Assembly (NCBI GenBank): GCA_031366605.1 | Contig: JANLOO010000061.1 | Coordinates: 16,282-80,281 of the forward strand | Source: CALMEC01 sp031366605 | GTDB taxonomy: Bacteria > Actinomycetota > Thermoleophilia > Miltoncostaeales > Miltoncostaeaceae | Reading direction: 5' to 3' | DNA length: 64,000 nt | Shown here: positions 43,104-54,980 of the stretch, piece after piece | Layout: every line of letters starts with the position of its first letter | Numbering within the stretch: the stretch's first letter is position 1 | Translations under genes and position numbers: made by a program | The notes under the pieces: model-generated | The model's input: the letters and a program-made list of their open reading frames with translations, nothing else | Told to the model about the DNA's origin: nothing | The model's database searches: none

Positions 43104-43313
43104 ATGACAAGCTCAGACGAGCACACAAAGAAGATCATGGAACTCCTCCGCGAGGGGCGCTCCGACACGCGGATCGCCAAGCGCCTTGGGATCAGCCGTG
43201 ACGAGGTTCGCGCCGTCATTCAGTCCGTGATCGAGGGTGCTCGCCTGGACGATCCTGCGCGCGCGGCGGTTCTTGCCGAACAGCTCGGCATCGCGCGAAC
43301 CGACGACAACTGA
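43104..43313 (+). CDS. Small helix-turn-helix protein
   Basis: 69 aa. KKIMELLREGRSDTRIAKRLGISRDEVRAVIQSVIEGA is a clear HTH of the LuxR/sigma-region-4 type. It is probably a small DNA-binding regulator with no sensor domain. ATG 43104 is used; GTG 43101 is equally placed, and no strong Shine-Dalgarno is seen. The target is unknown. Confidence 0.6.
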   Translation: MTSSDEHTKKIMELLREGRSDTRIAKRLGISRDEVRAVIQSVIEGARLDDPARAAVLAEQLGIARTDDN

Positions 43314-43322
43314 CCTTGGGGC

Positions 43323-43754
43323 TCATGCGTCTCGGGAGCGTATGAACGCGGTCAGCCCGTAGGCCGAGACCGCGGTCAGGCCGTGGCGGCGGTAGAAGCC
43401 TTCGGCGCCGCGTTCTGAGACCAGCACCTGGTGGTGGAAGACGTCGATGGGGTAGCGGTCCAAGAGCGACTGGAACAACGCGCTGCCGATGCCTTCGCGC
43501 TGGCGATCGGGGCGGACGAGGATGTCGGCGATGTACACCGCGAACGCCTCGTCCGAGAGTGCCCTGGCGTAGCCCACGACCTCGCTGTCATCGAGCGCGA
43601 CGATCGACGCGGACGAACACGCGATGGCCGTGCGCAGCCGGGCGGGGTCGGTCGCGTGGATCCACCCGTGCGCCTTGTAGAGCCCCAAGATCGCAGCGAA
43701 ATGGCGGTCGGGGTGGGCGGGCTCGACGGCGACGCGGGGTCTCAACGTTGCCAC
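43323..43754 (-). CDS. GNAT-family acetyltransferase
   Basis: 143 aa. The acetyl-CoA-binding segment reads VYIADILVRPDRQREGIGSALFQSLLDRY (R/Q-x-x-G-x-G/A as REGIGSA), followed by HQVLVSERGAEGFYRRHGL. GTG 43754 follows GGAGGGT. The substrate is unknown. Divergent from leuS with a 39-bp gap. Confidence 0.82.
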   Translation of the reverse strand: MATLRPRVAVEPAHPDRHFAAILGLYKAHGWIHATDPARLRTAIACSSASIVALDDSEVVGYARALSDEAFAVYIADILVRPDRQREGIGSALFQSLLDRYPIDVFHHQVLVSERGAEGFYRRHGLTAVSAYGLTAFIRSRDA

Positions 43755-43778
43755 GGGTGACCCTCCAGATCGTGCCGA

Positions 43779-43784
43779 TATACT
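43779..43784 (+). promoter_or_regulatory. -10 element of leuS, likely leaderless
   Basis: TATACT ends nine bases before the leuS ATG and there is no Shine-Dalgarno between, so transcription would start at or next to the start codon. Confidence 0.5.
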
Positions 43785-43793
43785 CGTCCGCCG

Positions 43794-46325
<2,532 letters not shown>

Positions 46326-46407
46326 CTCAGGGCCCGCCGCCGCCCGTGGCACGGCCACATCGTTGCGGCCGAAGTGTCACAACAGAATTTTCAAAGGCGT
46401 GACAGGT

Positions 46408-46437
46408 TTGGCACACCTCGGTGGTCCGCTGTAACAC
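46408..46437 (+). promoter_or_regulatory. Promoter of comEA-comEC
   Basis: TTGGCA at 46408-46413 and TAACAC at 46432-46437 with an 18-bp spacer, about 22 bp before the comEA ATG. Confidence 0.45.
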
Positions 46438-46459
46438 TTGCGGCCCTAGCCTGGGCGGC

Positions 46460-47041
46460 ATGGATCGACTGCTTCCGTGGCTTCGTAAATCGGGCTGGGC
46501 CTACATCCTGTTGGCCGTCGCGTTGGCGGGGTTGGGGTGGCGCCTGGCCGGTCGGGCGCCGACCGCGACCCAACCGCAGACACATGCGGTCGCGACCATT
46601 GCTCCACGCGAACCGACGGCCATGGTCGTCCACGTCACCGGGGCGGTGCGCAAGCCGGGGGTGTATCGCGTTGCGGACGGCGGGCGGGTCATCCAGGCGA
46701 TCAAGGTGGCAGGCGGGCCGACCGGGGCTGCCGACCTCGCTGCGATCAACCTGGCCGCCCCGCTGCAAGACGGGCAACAGGTGTTGGTGCCCGCTCGTCT
46801 CGTGGCCGCGGCGGGCGGGCAGGGGAGGGCGACACCACCCGCGGTAGGCGGTCCCGTGAGCCTGTCATCGGCGACCGCGGACCAGCTCGACTCCCTGGAC
46901 GGCATCGGTCCGACGCTCGCGGCGCGCATCGTCGCGTGGCGTGATCAGCACGGAGGGTTCGCCTCGATCGACCAGTTGATGGACGTGCCCGGCATCGGCC
47001 AGACCCGGCTCGACGCCATCCGCTCCAAGCTGACTCCGTGA
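46460..47041 (+). CDS. comEA: Competence protein ComEA (DNA receptor)
   Basis: 193 aa. N-terminal membrane helix (about 10-28), SLBB domain (VVHVTGAVRKPGVYRVADGGRVIQAI, about 55-115) and a C-terminal helix-hairpin-helix pair (LDGIGPTLAARIVAWRDQHGGF and VPGIGQTRLDAIRSKL) that binds incoming DNA. The stop overlaps the comEC GTG. The pair suggests a DNA uptake route, although no pilus genes are in the window. Confidence 0.93.
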   Translation: MDRLLPWLRKSGWAYILLAVALAGLGWRLAGRAPTATQPQTHAVATIAPREPTAMVVHVTGAVRKPGVYRVADGGRVIQAIKVAGGPTGAADLAAINLAAPLQDGQQVLVPARLVAAAGGQGRATPPAVGGPVSLSSATADQLDSLDGIGPTLAARIVAWRDQHGGFASIDQLMDVPGIGQTRLDAIRSKLTP

Positions 47042-49371
47042 ACGCCGCGCCGTCGCGGTCGCTCGCGGTGCTGCTGCGACATGCACCGCACGTGCTGCTG
47101 ATTGCGGTCAACGTAGGACTGCTGCTTGCGCTGGGTCTCGACGTGCCCCCGCTCATCGCGTTGTTCGCGGCGCTCGTGTCCTGCACGGCGGCGGTGGTGA
47201 GCCTGCGCCGTGGTGATTCCAACGCGGCGTTCTGGCTGTTGGCGGCGGCCCTCGTAGTGGCTGGGTGGGGATGGGGCAGCGCGCGCCTGTCAGCAACGAC
47301 ACCGCCGGTTGCGGCGACCCAGTCTGTTGTGGGAGTAGTCGACGTCGATACGCAGCCCCAGCAAACGACACGTGGACTGCGCGTACGCGTGCGGGTCGTG
47401 GCGTTGGCCGCCGGTCACGTCCCGCCGGGTTCACGGCTGCTGGCAGATCTGCCGCAACATGCACCCCGGGTACGGCTTGGCATGCGGCTACGCGTGACAG
47501 GGCGGCTCGTGCCGGCTGCGACCGCGCGGTCACCCGGCTGGTGGCGTGCGTATCTCGAACGGAGCACAATCACGGGACGCCTCGATCTCCACGCCGTCCA
47601 GGTGATCGGTGCGCGAGGCGGCCTGGCGGGGCTCCGCGACCGCGTGCGCAACGCGGCCACCGATGCCGTTGGGAGCGGGTTGTCGGGCGAGCGGCGCGCG
47701 GTCGTGCGCGGAATGGCCCTGGGCGGGGGAGCGGGACTGTCGGAGGCCACCGCACAATCACTGCGCGATGCAGGCGTGTGGCATCTGCTCGCCGTCTCGG
47801 GTCAGAACGTCGCGATGGTCGGCATCGCGATCATGGCGTTGCTCGGCGCATTGGGGTGTGCCAAGCGCCCGGCAACCGTCATCGCGCTGACGGCCCTGGT
47901 GGCCTACTGCCTGGTGTGTGACGGGGGAGCGTCCGTCGTGCGCGCGGGCATCATGGGGGCGCTGGGGATTGTGGCCGAGTTGCGCTTTCGTGACAGACAG
48001 CGTTGGTACCTGCTGCTGGTCGGGCTCGCCGTACTGTTGATCCATCAGCCTCGAACGATCGGCGATCCCGGGTTGCAGCTCTCGTTCGCCGCGGTGGCGG
48101 GGATGTTCCTGATCGCATCGCCGATCGCCGCTTCGTGCGCCGAGTTGATGCCCAAACGTCTCGCTGATTTGATCGCACAGGCGGCGGCCGCGACGATCGC
48201 AACGAGCCCCGTCGTGATCTGGCATTTTGGCCAACTGTCGCTCGCGGGACTCGTGGTCAACCTCGTCGCCGTTCCGTTGGCCAGCGCGATCGTTGTGCTG
48301 GCACTGTCGGGGATGGCGTTGGGTGCGGCGATCGCACCGCTCGGTGTCGCCATCGCCTGGGTCACCGGCCTTGGGGCGTCGCTGCTGATCTGGGTTGCGC
48401 GTGCCGCCTCATCGGTTCCGGGAGCGACCGTTGCGCTGCCGGCATGGGCTGCAGGGGTCGGTGCGAGCATCGCGATCGCCGCCGTGTTCGGTCTGCGACG
48501 CCTGCGTGCCGCGCGCGGCCCGCTGGTGTCCATCCGACCGCCGCGGGTTGCGCTGGTCGCAGCCATCGCAGCGCTGATCGCGGGCGTGGCCATCGCCATT
48601 CCGATCAGGCGCCCGCCAGAACCATGGCCGCGGCAGGCTGCCGTGACGGCGCTGGACGTCGGTCAAGGCGATGCGATCCTGCTGCGATCGCCGGATGGGG
48701 CGGCCGCGCTGATCGACACCGGGCCACCCGGTTCGACTCCGCCGGTCGAACGTGCGCTGCGCCGGGCGGGGGTTCGGCGGCTGGACCTGATGGCGATCAC
48801 ACATGACCAGCTGGACCACTCAGGCGCGGCGCGCGCCGTGCTGGACGACGTCCCGGTGGGAACGTTCGCCGCCCCGGTCTCCGTGCCCGCGATCATCTCG
48901 CGCGCCCGCCGTCACGGCGTCCCCGTCCGCTCGATCGCTGCGGGCGACGTGATTCAGGTCGGTGTGTGGCGGCTGGAGGTCTTGTGGCCCCTCGCAGGGT
49001 TCACGCCGCCCCCGGATGCGAACGACGCGGCGCTCGTCGTCCTGGCCCGCGCGCCGGGCATCTCGGCCCTGCTGACTGCAGATGCCGAGAGCAACGTGCT
49101 GACGCGGCTACGCCTCCAGCACGTCGACGTGCTGAAGGTCTCGCACCACGGCTCGGCCGACTTCGGCCTGGCAGATGTGTTGCGCCGGCTGACACCGACC
49201 TCGGCCCTGATCTCGGTGGGCGCCGGCAACACGTACGGTCACCCGGTGCCATCGACGCTCCAAACCTTGGCGCAGGCGTCCGTCCGGGTCGAGCGCACCG
49301 ACCGCTCAGGCAGCGTCACTGCGGTTGGCGGCGCGGCAGGGGTGACGCTGTACACCGAGCGCGGGGAGTAG
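47038..49371 (+). CDS. comEC: DNA internalisation channel ComEC/Rec2
   Basis: 777-aa polytopic protein. An N-terminal DUF4131 region, the competence membrane domain (HLLAVSGQNVAMVGIAIMALLGALG, DPGLQLSFAAVAGM) and a C-terminal metallo-beta-lactamase-like domain (about 540-770) with THDQLDHSG as the HxxxDH-type motif and VLKVSHHGS. GTG 47038 overlaps the comEA stop. Confidence 0.94.
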   Translation: MNAAPSRSLAVLLRHAPHVLLIAVNVGLLLALGLDVPPLIALFAALVSCTAAVVSLRRGDSNAAFWLLAAALVVAGWGWGSARLSATTPPVAATQSVVGVVDVDTQPQQTTRGLRVRVRVVALAAGHVPPGSRLLADLPQHAPRVRLGMRLRVTGRLVPAATARSPGWWRAYLERSTITGRLDLHAVQVIGARGGLAGLRDRVRNAATDAVGSGLSGERRAVVRGMALGGGAGLSEATAQSLRDAGVWHLLAVSGQNVAMVGIAIMALLGALGCAKRPATVIALTALVAYCLVCDGGASVVRAGIMGALGIVAELRFRDRQRWYLLLVGLAVLLIHQPRTIGDPGLQLSFAAVAGMFLIASPIAASCAELMPKRLADLIAQAAAATIATSPVVIWHFGQLSLAGLVVNLVAVPLASAIVVLALSGMALGAAIAPLGVAIAWVTGLGASLLIWVARAASSVPGATVALPAWAAGVGASIAIAAVFGLRRLRAARGPLVSIRPPRVALVAAIAALIAGVAIAIPIRRPPEPWPRQAAVTALDVGQGDAILLRSPDGAAALIDTGPPGSTPPVERALRRAGVRRLDLMAITHDQLDHSGAARAVLDDVPVGTFAAPVSVPAIISRARRHGVPVRSIAAGDVIQVGVWRLEVLWPLAGFTPPPDANDAALVVLARAPGISALLTADAESNVLTRLRLQHVDVLKVSHHGSADFGLADVLRRLTPTSALISVGAGNTYGHPVPSTLQTLAQASVRVERTDRSGSVTAVGGAAGVTLYTERGE

Positions 49372-49385
49372 TCGGGTCGACCGAC

Positions 49386-49416
49386 GCGTGTGCCCGCCGT
49401 GCGGCGGCGGGCACAC
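49386..49416. terminator. Bidirectional terminator between comEC and the MMPL gene
   Basis: CGTGTGCCCGCC at 49386-49397 pairs over 12 bp with GGCGGGCACACG at 49405-49416, between two convergent stops. Confidence 0.75.
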
Positions 49417-49426
49417 GGTCTCGGAG

Positions 49427-51598
49427 CTATGACTCGGCGCCGACCGTCAGGGGAGCGGGGCCGGGGCCTTCGATCGCCACGTTGGGCATCCAGTTGAGGG
49501 CCTTCGGCAGGTACCAGTTGGCGTTGCCGAGCAACCGCATGATCGCCGGCAGCAGCACGCCCCTGACGATCGTTGCGTCCAACAGGACCGCGACGCCAAG
49601 TCCAAAGCCCATCTGCTGGAACATGACCAGGTCGCCGGCGGCGAACCCACCGAACACCGCGACCATGATCAGCGCCGCGCCGGTGATGAGCCGCCCGCTT
49701 GAGCTGATGCCGTGGGTGATCGACGCGACGTTGTCCCCGGTCTCGACGAACTTCTCACGGATACGCGACAGCAGGAACACGTGGTAGTCCATCGACAGGC
49801 CGAACAAGACGGCGAACAGGAAGATCGGGATCCAGGCCTCGATCGTGTCGACCTGCTGGAACCCGAAGAACCCTGCACCGTAGCCCTTCTGGCTGACGAG
49901 CGTCACAAGTCCGAAGGCCGCACCCACCGAAAGCAGGTTCAGGATGATCGCCACGACGGGCACGACGATCGAGCGGAACGCCAGTAGCAGCACCAGGAAC
50001 GACAGGGCCAGCACGACCACCACGACGATCGGCAGATAGCGGCTCGCGATGTCGAAATAATCGATGTTGAGTGACGTCGCCCCGCCCACGGGCAGGTCGG
50101 TCGCGGCGCGAAGACGGTTGACTGCGTCCTCCGCGGCCGTGCTGGTGGAGTCTGCGTTGACCGGGATTGCGAGTACGCCTCCCTTGGGCCCGGCGCCCTG
50201 CTCCAAGTCAGGTTTGCCGAGGACCGGATCTCCGGCGATCGCCGAGGTGATGCGTGCGATCTGGGCGACGTTGGCGGTCGATGTCGGGTCACCCGAAATC
50301 GGAATGCGTGCGGGGGCGACCTCGCCGACGTTGAAGTCTCTCTGAAGTGTCTCGAACGCCTGGCGTGCCTCGATGTTGGCAGGCAGCGTCTCGACCCCCG
50401 ACGCGCCGGTGTTGATGCTCCAGTACGGAAGCGACGCCGCGACGAGGAGGCCGGCGGCCAGGACAAAGCTCGCGACCGGGCGCTTCATCACCCAGGTCAC
50501 GACACGCGCCCAGAAGCCCGTTCGCGCGTCGGCCGCGGTACGCTTGGGAACGAGGCGTCCTTTCTCGATCTTGTCGCCGAGGACGGACAGCAGCGCAGGA
50601 AGCAACGTCAGTGCTGCGGCGACGGCCGCCAGCACTGCGAGGATCGCGCCCAGGCCGAGGCTTACGAACACCGACATCGGCACGATCAGCAGGCTGATGA
50701 GGGCGACGACGACGGTGATTCCCGAAAAGAACACCGCGCGACTCGACGTGTCGCCCGCGCGCTCGATCGCCTCCAACTTGGCGACGCCAACCGCCCGCTC
50801 CTCGCGGTAGCGGCTGACGATGAACAGCGCGTAGTCGATGCCGACGGCCAGGCCCATCATCGTGATCATGTTCTGGACGAAGAACGACAGCTCGCCGAGC
50901 TGACCGACCAGCGCGGTCAGCGCCAGCGCGACGATGATCGCCGCGATTGCGAGTATCAACGGCAGCAGCGCCGAGACCAGGGCGCCGAACACGAGGGCCA
51001 GGATGATCAGGCCAATCCCGATGCCGATCGTCTCGCCGACCTTCAAGTCGTTCTCGGCGACCTTGTTGCTGGCCTCCTCGATCGAGGTCAGGCCGGTCAC
51101 CTTGACATCGAGCCCGGCGACCCCGTCGGCGTTCTTGGCGGTCTCGAGTACCTTGGCGATGTTGTCACGCGCTTCGTTGATGCTGCCGGCCATCACCACG
51201 GGAATGACGGCTGCGGTCGCGTCCCCCGAGATGAGTCGGGGATCGGCCGTGGGTGAAATGGCTGACGCGACGACGGTGGGGCCGAGCCCCTTGAGCGTGC
51301 CGGTCAGCTTGTCGAGTTGGGTTCGCAGTGGTGCATCGGCGAACGTGCCGTTGGAGGCGGTCACGACGACCTGTTCGACCACGGCGTCGGGCGAGCCCGT
51401 GATCTGTTCGATCTGATTCGCGGCTCGCTGACTTTCGGGGGTGGTGACGAACGATTGCGCCGGGCTCAGCACGTCGGCCAGAAGCAGTCCGATCACGGCG
51501 AACGCGGCGATGAGGGTCGCCACCCAGATCCAGATCACCCGTTTGGGGTGCTCGGCGGAGCTGCGGGCGAGCGCTCGGGGGGAGAGAGACGAGAACAT
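49427..51598 (-). CDS. MMPL/RND-family transporter
   Basis: 723-aa proton-driven membrane transporter with about 12 helices in two halves. Each half has an extracytoplasmic domain. Motifs: MMGLAVGIDYALFIVSRYREER and LFAVLFGLSMDYHVFLLSRIREKF, with the Asp-Tyr pairs that carry protons in this family. It likely exports lipids or drugs. The start is ATG 51598 (AAGGAG upstream). A TetR-type operator lies in its promoter and the divergent tetR-like gene should repress it. Confidence 0.92.
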   Translation of the reverse strand: MFSSLSPRALARSSAEHPKRVIWIWVATLIAAFAVIGLLLADVLSPAQSFVTTPESQRAANQIEQITGSPDAVVEQVVVTASNGTFADAPLRTQLDKLTGTLKGLGPTVVASAISPTADPRLISGDATAAVIPVVMAGSINEARDNIAKVLETAKNADGVAGLDVKVTGLTSIEEASNKVAENDLKVGETIGIGIGLIILALVFGALVSALLPLILAIAAIIVALALTALVGQLGELSFFVQNMITMMGLAVGIDYALFIVSRYREERAVGVAKLEAIERAGDTSSRAVFFSGITVVVALISLLIVPMSVFVSLGLGAILAVLAAVAAALTLLPALLSVLGDKIEKGRLVPKRTAADARTGFWARVVTWVMKRPVASFVLAAGLLVAASLPYWSINTGASGVETLPANIEARQAFETLQRDFNVGEVAPARIPISGDPTSTANVAQIARITSAIAGDPVLGKPDLEQGAGPKGGVLAIPVNADSTSTAAEDAVNRLRAATDLPVGGATSLNIDYFDIASRYLPIVVVVVLALSFLVLLLAFRSIVVPVVAIILNLLSVGAAFGLVTLVSQKGYGAGFFGFQQVDTIEAWIPIFLFAVLFGLSMDYHVFLLSRIREKFVETGDNVASITHGISSSGRLITGAALIMVAVFGGFAAGDLVMFQQMGFGLGVAVLLDATIVRGVLLPAIMRLLGNANWYLPKALNWMPNVAIEGPGPAPLTVGAES

Positions 51599-51637
51599 CG
51601 GTGAGGACTCCTTGGTCAGATCACTCCGGCCGAGAGA

Positions 51638-51652
51638 CAACCGACCGGTTGG
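51638..51652. promoter_or_regulatory. TetR-type operator before the MMPL gene
   Basis: CAACCGACCGGTTGG, an imperfect palindrome, shares ACCGACC(A/G)GT(C/T)GG with the site before the tetR-like gene at 52341-52355. Confidence 0.6.
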
Positions 51653-51694
51653 TATGTTTTGAGAGAAAAAAACACAAGCACCTTGAGGATCGAG

Positions 51695-52324
51695 CTATGA
51701 GGGCGCCATGATGGGCGCGGTGATTCCGAGGGCGCGGAACGTAAACCGCAGGTACTGCTCCGAGAGGCGCTCCACCAGCCCGGGGTCTCCGGAGACGTCG
51801 GCCAGCTGGTCGTAGCCCAGGTAGGACAGGACGGCGAAATGCGCGGCCTCGGCGGGATCGACCGTCAGATCCATATCGCCCTGCTCCTGCGCGCGGCGCA
51901 GCAGATCGGCGATGAGCGTGAACCACGCATCGAACGGTTTCATGCGTTCGGCCATATCGGGGAAGTTCGCGATCTCCTCGCACAATCGCCCGATCGCCGT
52001 CCCCGAGGGCGTCGCGTGCTTACTCGATGCGGCTGCGCGCACGATGGCCACAATTTGATCCACGGCACGGGGGTGATACCCAGCGGCTTGCAGAATGGCG
52101 TCATGCCATCCCGTGCGGACGGCGTCCAGGGCTTCGAGCACCAACTCGGCCTTGCTTGCGAAGTGGAAGTAGAACCCGCCCTTGGTCAGGCCGGACTCCT
52201 TGATGACGTCGTTGAGCGACGTCCCGGCGAATCCCCGTTCCAGAAAATGTGTGGCCGCGACATCCAGGATGCGCTGCCGAGTGGCCTCGCCGCGGTCAGT
52301 GGTCGTTGTGGATGGGGGCGTCAT
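51695..52324 (-). CDS. TetR-family transcriptional repressor
   Basis: 209 aa. The N-terminal HTH reads RILDVAATHFLERGFAGTSLNDVIKESGLTKGGFYFHFASKAELVLEAL, a textbook TetR domain. The ligand-binding domain has no assignable ligand. The gene lies upstream of, and on the same strand as, the MMPL transporter; matching palindromes precede both. Expected to repress itself and the transporter. Confidence 0.92.
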   Translation of the reverse strand: MTPPSTTTTDRGEATRQRILDVAATHFLERGFAGTSLNDVIKESGLTKGGFYFHFASKAELVLEALDAVRTGWHDAILQAAGYHPRAVDQIVAIVRAAASSKHATPSGTAIGRLCEEIANFPDMAERMKPFDAWFTLIADLLRRAQEQGDMDLTVDPAEAAHFAVLSYLGYDQLADVSGDPGLVERLSEQYLRFTFRALGITAPIMAPS

Positions 52325-52340
52325 GCGGGCGACCCTACCG

Positions 52341-52355
52341 ACCGACCAGTCGGTT
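52341..52355. promoter_or_regulatory. TetR-type operator before the tetR-like gene
   Basis: ACCGACCAGTCGGTT, 17 bp upstream of the minus-strand ATG, matches the operator in front of the MMPL gene. It also lies in the 95-bp gap shared with holA. Confidence 0.6.
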
Positions 52356-52419
52356 TGTCAAGTGCGGATCGCGGGACCATTTAGTCTGTGGCGATGCCGA
52401 GTCCGATGACAGCTTTCCG

Positions 52420-53436
52420 ATGAGCCAGGCCCGTGAACCCCTCGGACCTGTGTACGCGATCTGGGGCGAGGACCGCGGCAAGGTCGAGCGTGCGCTCCAC
52501 CGGCTGCAGCAGCGCGTCCAGACCGAGGGGGGAATGCCGCCGGAGGTCTCGGACGCAGCCCAGACGCCGGCCGTCGAGATCGTGGCGGCCTGCGAGACGT
52601 TGTCGTTTGGAGGCACGCGGTTGGTCATCGTACGTGGCGCCGACGCGTGGCGGGCCGATGATGCGACGCCGCTCGTGGAGTACCTGGCGGCGCCGAATCC
52701 CGCGACCTGCCTCGCACTCATCTCGGACGGCGCCGTGACACCCAAGCTCAAGGCGGCGGTCGAGGCGGCCGGCCAGGTCTTGACCTTCGGACCTGACCCC
52801 AAGGCCAAACGCACTGAGCGCACCAAATGGTTCGTCGACCACACCGTCGCGGAGTGCCATCGCTACGGGGCAAAGCTCCCCGTCGCGGTCGCTCGCGAGA
52901 TCGTGCGACTGGTGGGCGAGGACGCAATGTCGCTCAGCCACGAGGCCGCCAAACTCGCGTCCGCTGCGGCAGGCGCGCCGATCGACAAGGAACTGGTTGC
53001 GGCACTCGTCGTCGAGAACCCCGAGGCCAAGGCGTACGAGCTGGCCGACGCCGTCGTCGCAGGCAACCGCGCCAAGGTGTTCGACCTGCTCGACGAGTTG
53101 GGCGTCGGTGACAAGCCGACAGATCCAGCGGTCATCCACTCGACACTGAGTCGACACTTTCGCGGCATCGCCGTCGCGCAGTCACTCGGCGACAGCGCGA
53201 CGTCCGACGAGGTGGGGGAAGCGACAGGGCTCAAGGGCTACCCGGCGCAGAAGGCCCTCGAACACTCGCGAGCTGTGGCCGAAGGTTCCGGCGAACGCTG
53301 TGTGTCACGACTGGCGACCCTCGAGCTTGACCTGCGTGTCTCGGCCTTCGGCGACCTGGGCCGCTCAAGCGATGACGGCCGACGCTTCGTCCTCGAACTC
53401 GCCGCCCGAGACCTTCTGGGCCTCGTGCGTCGCTGA
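52420..53436 (+). CDS. holA: DNA polymerase III subunit delta
   Basis: 338-aa clamp-loader subunit. The N-terminal VYAIWGEDRGKVERALHRLQQRV, the central LVEYLAAPNPATCLALISDG and the C-terminal helical domain (KVFDLLDELGVG ... LKGYPAQKALEHSRAV) match HolA. Walker-type residues are naturally absent. ATG 52420 is chosen; the frame upstream runs into the tetR promoter. comEC-holA-rpsT proximity is common, although here an MMPL/TetR block interrupts it. Confidence 0.9.
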   Translation: MSQAREPLGPVYAIWGEDRGKVERALHRLQQRVQTEGGMPPEVSDAAQTPAVEIVAACETLSFGGTRLVIVRGADAWRADDATPLVEYLAAPNPATCLALISDGAVTPKLKAAVEAAGQVLTFGPDPKAKRTERTKWFVDHTVAECHRYGAKLPVAVAREIVRLVGEDAMSLSHEAAKLASAAAGAPIDKELVAALVVENPEAKAYELADAVVAGNRAKVFDLLDELGVGDKPTDPAVIHSTLSRHFRGIAVAQSLGDSATSDEVGEATGLKGYPAQKALEHSRAVAEGSGERCVSRLATLELDLRVSAFGDLGRSSDDGRRFVLELAARDLLGLVRR

Positions 53437-53471
53437 GCCACGCTGGGGGAGCCTCGACGAGGTTCGGCCGG

Positions 53472-53915
53472 TCAGGTCACCGACGTGCAGGCCGCGATGA
53501 ATATCTCGGACAGTTCCGCCCACGCGTGGCCGGTCGTGGTGCGACGCGAGGGGCCGACATCACCCAAGCGCTCCCAGCCGCGTTGCTCGAGGCGGACCAC
53601 GGTACGTTCATCGCCGTCGCTGCGGAACGTCACCTCGACGTCCGTCGCCTCGGATGGATCGAAGAACAGGTGCCATCGATAGGCCACCCGCGTCGGTGGC
53701 TCCCACGCGACGACCTGGCCCCATTCGTGCTCGACCCCGTCGGCGCCGCGTTCGAAGATGCGCCCGCCCGCCAGTGGCTCAAAAGTGATCGACTCGGGCC
53801 CGCGGCTGATCGTGTGGTCGGGGGGCCACCATGACGCACACCGTTTGGTCCAGACCGCGAAGGCATGGTCGACCGGGGCCTGCACCGCGAACTCGATGAC
53901 CAGCGGGTCAATCAC
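53472..53915 (-). CDS. SRPBCC/AHSA1-domain protein
   Basis: 147-aa START-like domain: IEFAVQAPVDHAFAVWTKRCASWWP, ITFEPLAGGRIFERGADGVEHEWGQVVAWEPPTRVAYRW, and EQRGWERLGD near the end. GTG 53915 overlaps the ArsR stop as GTGA. ArsR-AHSA1 pairs are common in Actinomycetota; the ligand is unknown. Confidence 0.88.
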   Translation of the reverse strand: MIDPLVIEFAVQAPVDHAFAVWTKRCASWWPPDHTISRGPESITFEPLAGGRIFERGADGVEHEWGQVVAWEPPTRVAYRWHLFFDPSEATDVEVTFRSDGDERTVVRLEQRGWERLGDVGPSRRTTTGHAWAELSEIFIAACTSVT

Positions 53916-54250
53916 GTGTCGTCCCGCGGTGGCTGTGTATTTTCGGCCACGAGTCGGAACCGCGTGGCCGCGTCGCTCCACACCTGTTCCAGGTAGGCAC
54001 GGACCGCCTCGATGCCCTCCGGCCGCAGCTCGTACACGCGACGGGTGCCATCCGGGCGGTCGGTGACCAGCTCGGCTTGTTTCAAGAGCCGAAGATGGCG
54101 CGACACGGCGGGTCGGCTGACCGGCAGTCGATCGGCGATCTGCTGCACCGAATGCGAACCGTCACGCAGGATCTCGACGATGGCGCGCCGCGTCGGATCG
54201 CCAAGCGCGTCGAGCGCGTTGCCCTCACGTCGTCTGGATGTCTCGCCCAT
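53912..54250 (-). CDS. ArsR-family transcriptional regulator
   Basis: 112 aa. The winged helix reads LDALGDPTRRAIVEILRDGSHSVQQIADRLPVSRPAVSRHLRLLKQAELV. No metal-binding cysteines are seen, as in ArsR proteins paired with AHSA1 genes. ATG 54250 has GAGGA upstream; ATG 54265 is an alternative. It forms an operon with the SRPBCC gene. Confidence 0.9.
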   Translation of the reverse strand: MGETSRRREGNALDALGDPTRRAIVEILRDGSHSVQQIADRLPVSRPAVSRHLRLLKQAELVTDRPDGTRRVYELRPEGIEAVRAYLEQVWSDAATRFRLVAENTQPPRDDT

Positions 54251-54289
54251 GCTTGTCGTCCTCATCGTCGCCGTCACAGCCTCGCTACG

Positions 54290-54305
54290 GTAACTTATCG
54301 GTTAC
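54290..54305. promoter_or_regulatory. Inverted repeat, candidate ArsR operator
   Basis: GTAAC-TTATCG-GTTAC, perfect 5-bp arms, 40 bp upstream of the arsR-like ATG and 27 bp upstream of the divergent gene. Confidence 0.5.
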
Positions 54306-54332
54306 GCAAGCCCGCGAGGAGAGGAACCCGCC

Positions 54333-54752
54333 ATGCCGTCAGCCCCGTTCACCGGATCCGGAAGTCCTGACGATCCGTGGATCCTGACGACGCCCCCTGG
54401 GACGTCCGAGTTCGCGATGCATCGGGACGAGGCCGCTGACCCACCCGCACTCGTGTGCCAGGTCGGCAAGACCCAACTGCGCTACCACCTGCGCTGCATC
54501 GAGGACCTGCACGCCATGCTGACAGCGCACGGGGACTGGATGCCGCTGGGCTCGGCGGACGAGCAGAAGCCGGCGGCGGAGGGTACGGTCGAGGCATGGG
54601 GCAGATCCGACCACAACCCCGTCGGCGGCTGGTACGGCATCAAGAAGGGCCTGCGCGGCCGGTTCGGGATGTACGTGCCACCGGTCCTCGAGGCACTGGG
54701 CCTCGCCGAGGTCGAACACAATCCGCGCAACAACCGGATGCGTGCGATCTGA
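54333..54752 (+). CDS. Conserved hypothetical protein
   Basis: 139-aa soluble protein. Features: SGSPDDPWILTTPPGTSEF, VCQVGKTQLRYHLRCIEDLHAMLTAHGDWMPLGSADEQ, and RSDHNPVGGWYGIKKGLRGRFGMYVPPVLEALGLAEVEHNPRNNRMRA. The pattern is familiar from actinobacterial hypothetical proteins (DUF6855-like) but no function is known to me. GAGGAGAGG precedes the ATG. Divergent from the arsR-like gene. Confidence 0.75.
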   Translation: MPSAPFTGSGSPDDPWILTTPPGTSEFAMHRDEAADPPALVCQVGKTQLRYHLRCIEDLHAMLTAHGDWMPLGSADEQKPAAEGTVEAWGRSDHNPVGGWYGIKKGLRGRFGMYVPPVLEALGLAEVEHNPRNNRMRAI

Positions 54753-54980
54753 CAGAGGCGAACATCGGGGAGCGGCGAACATCAAGCGACTTTGTAGCAG
54801 CCATTGCGACCCTTCCCGACACCCCGTGATCGCTGTCGCCGAGAGCGTTCCCGGGACGATTGGTGTCAGTTGCGCGGGCGTTTGCAAACGCCCGCCCCGC
54901 TGGGGGTGAAAACAGGACCTCGCGACGCGAAAGTCGCGGCGCTCAGTTCTGTTTTCTCCACAGACACCACTGACAAGTTC
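54753..54980. other. Gap with strong palindromes next to a transposase remnant
   Basis: No gene. A perfect 22-bp palindrome with TTTGCAAA at its centre spans 54874-54895. A nested pair follows: GAAAACAG 54908-54915 with CTGTTTTC 54949-54956, enclosing CGCGAC 54921-54926 with GTCGCG 54933-54938. Confidence 0.6.
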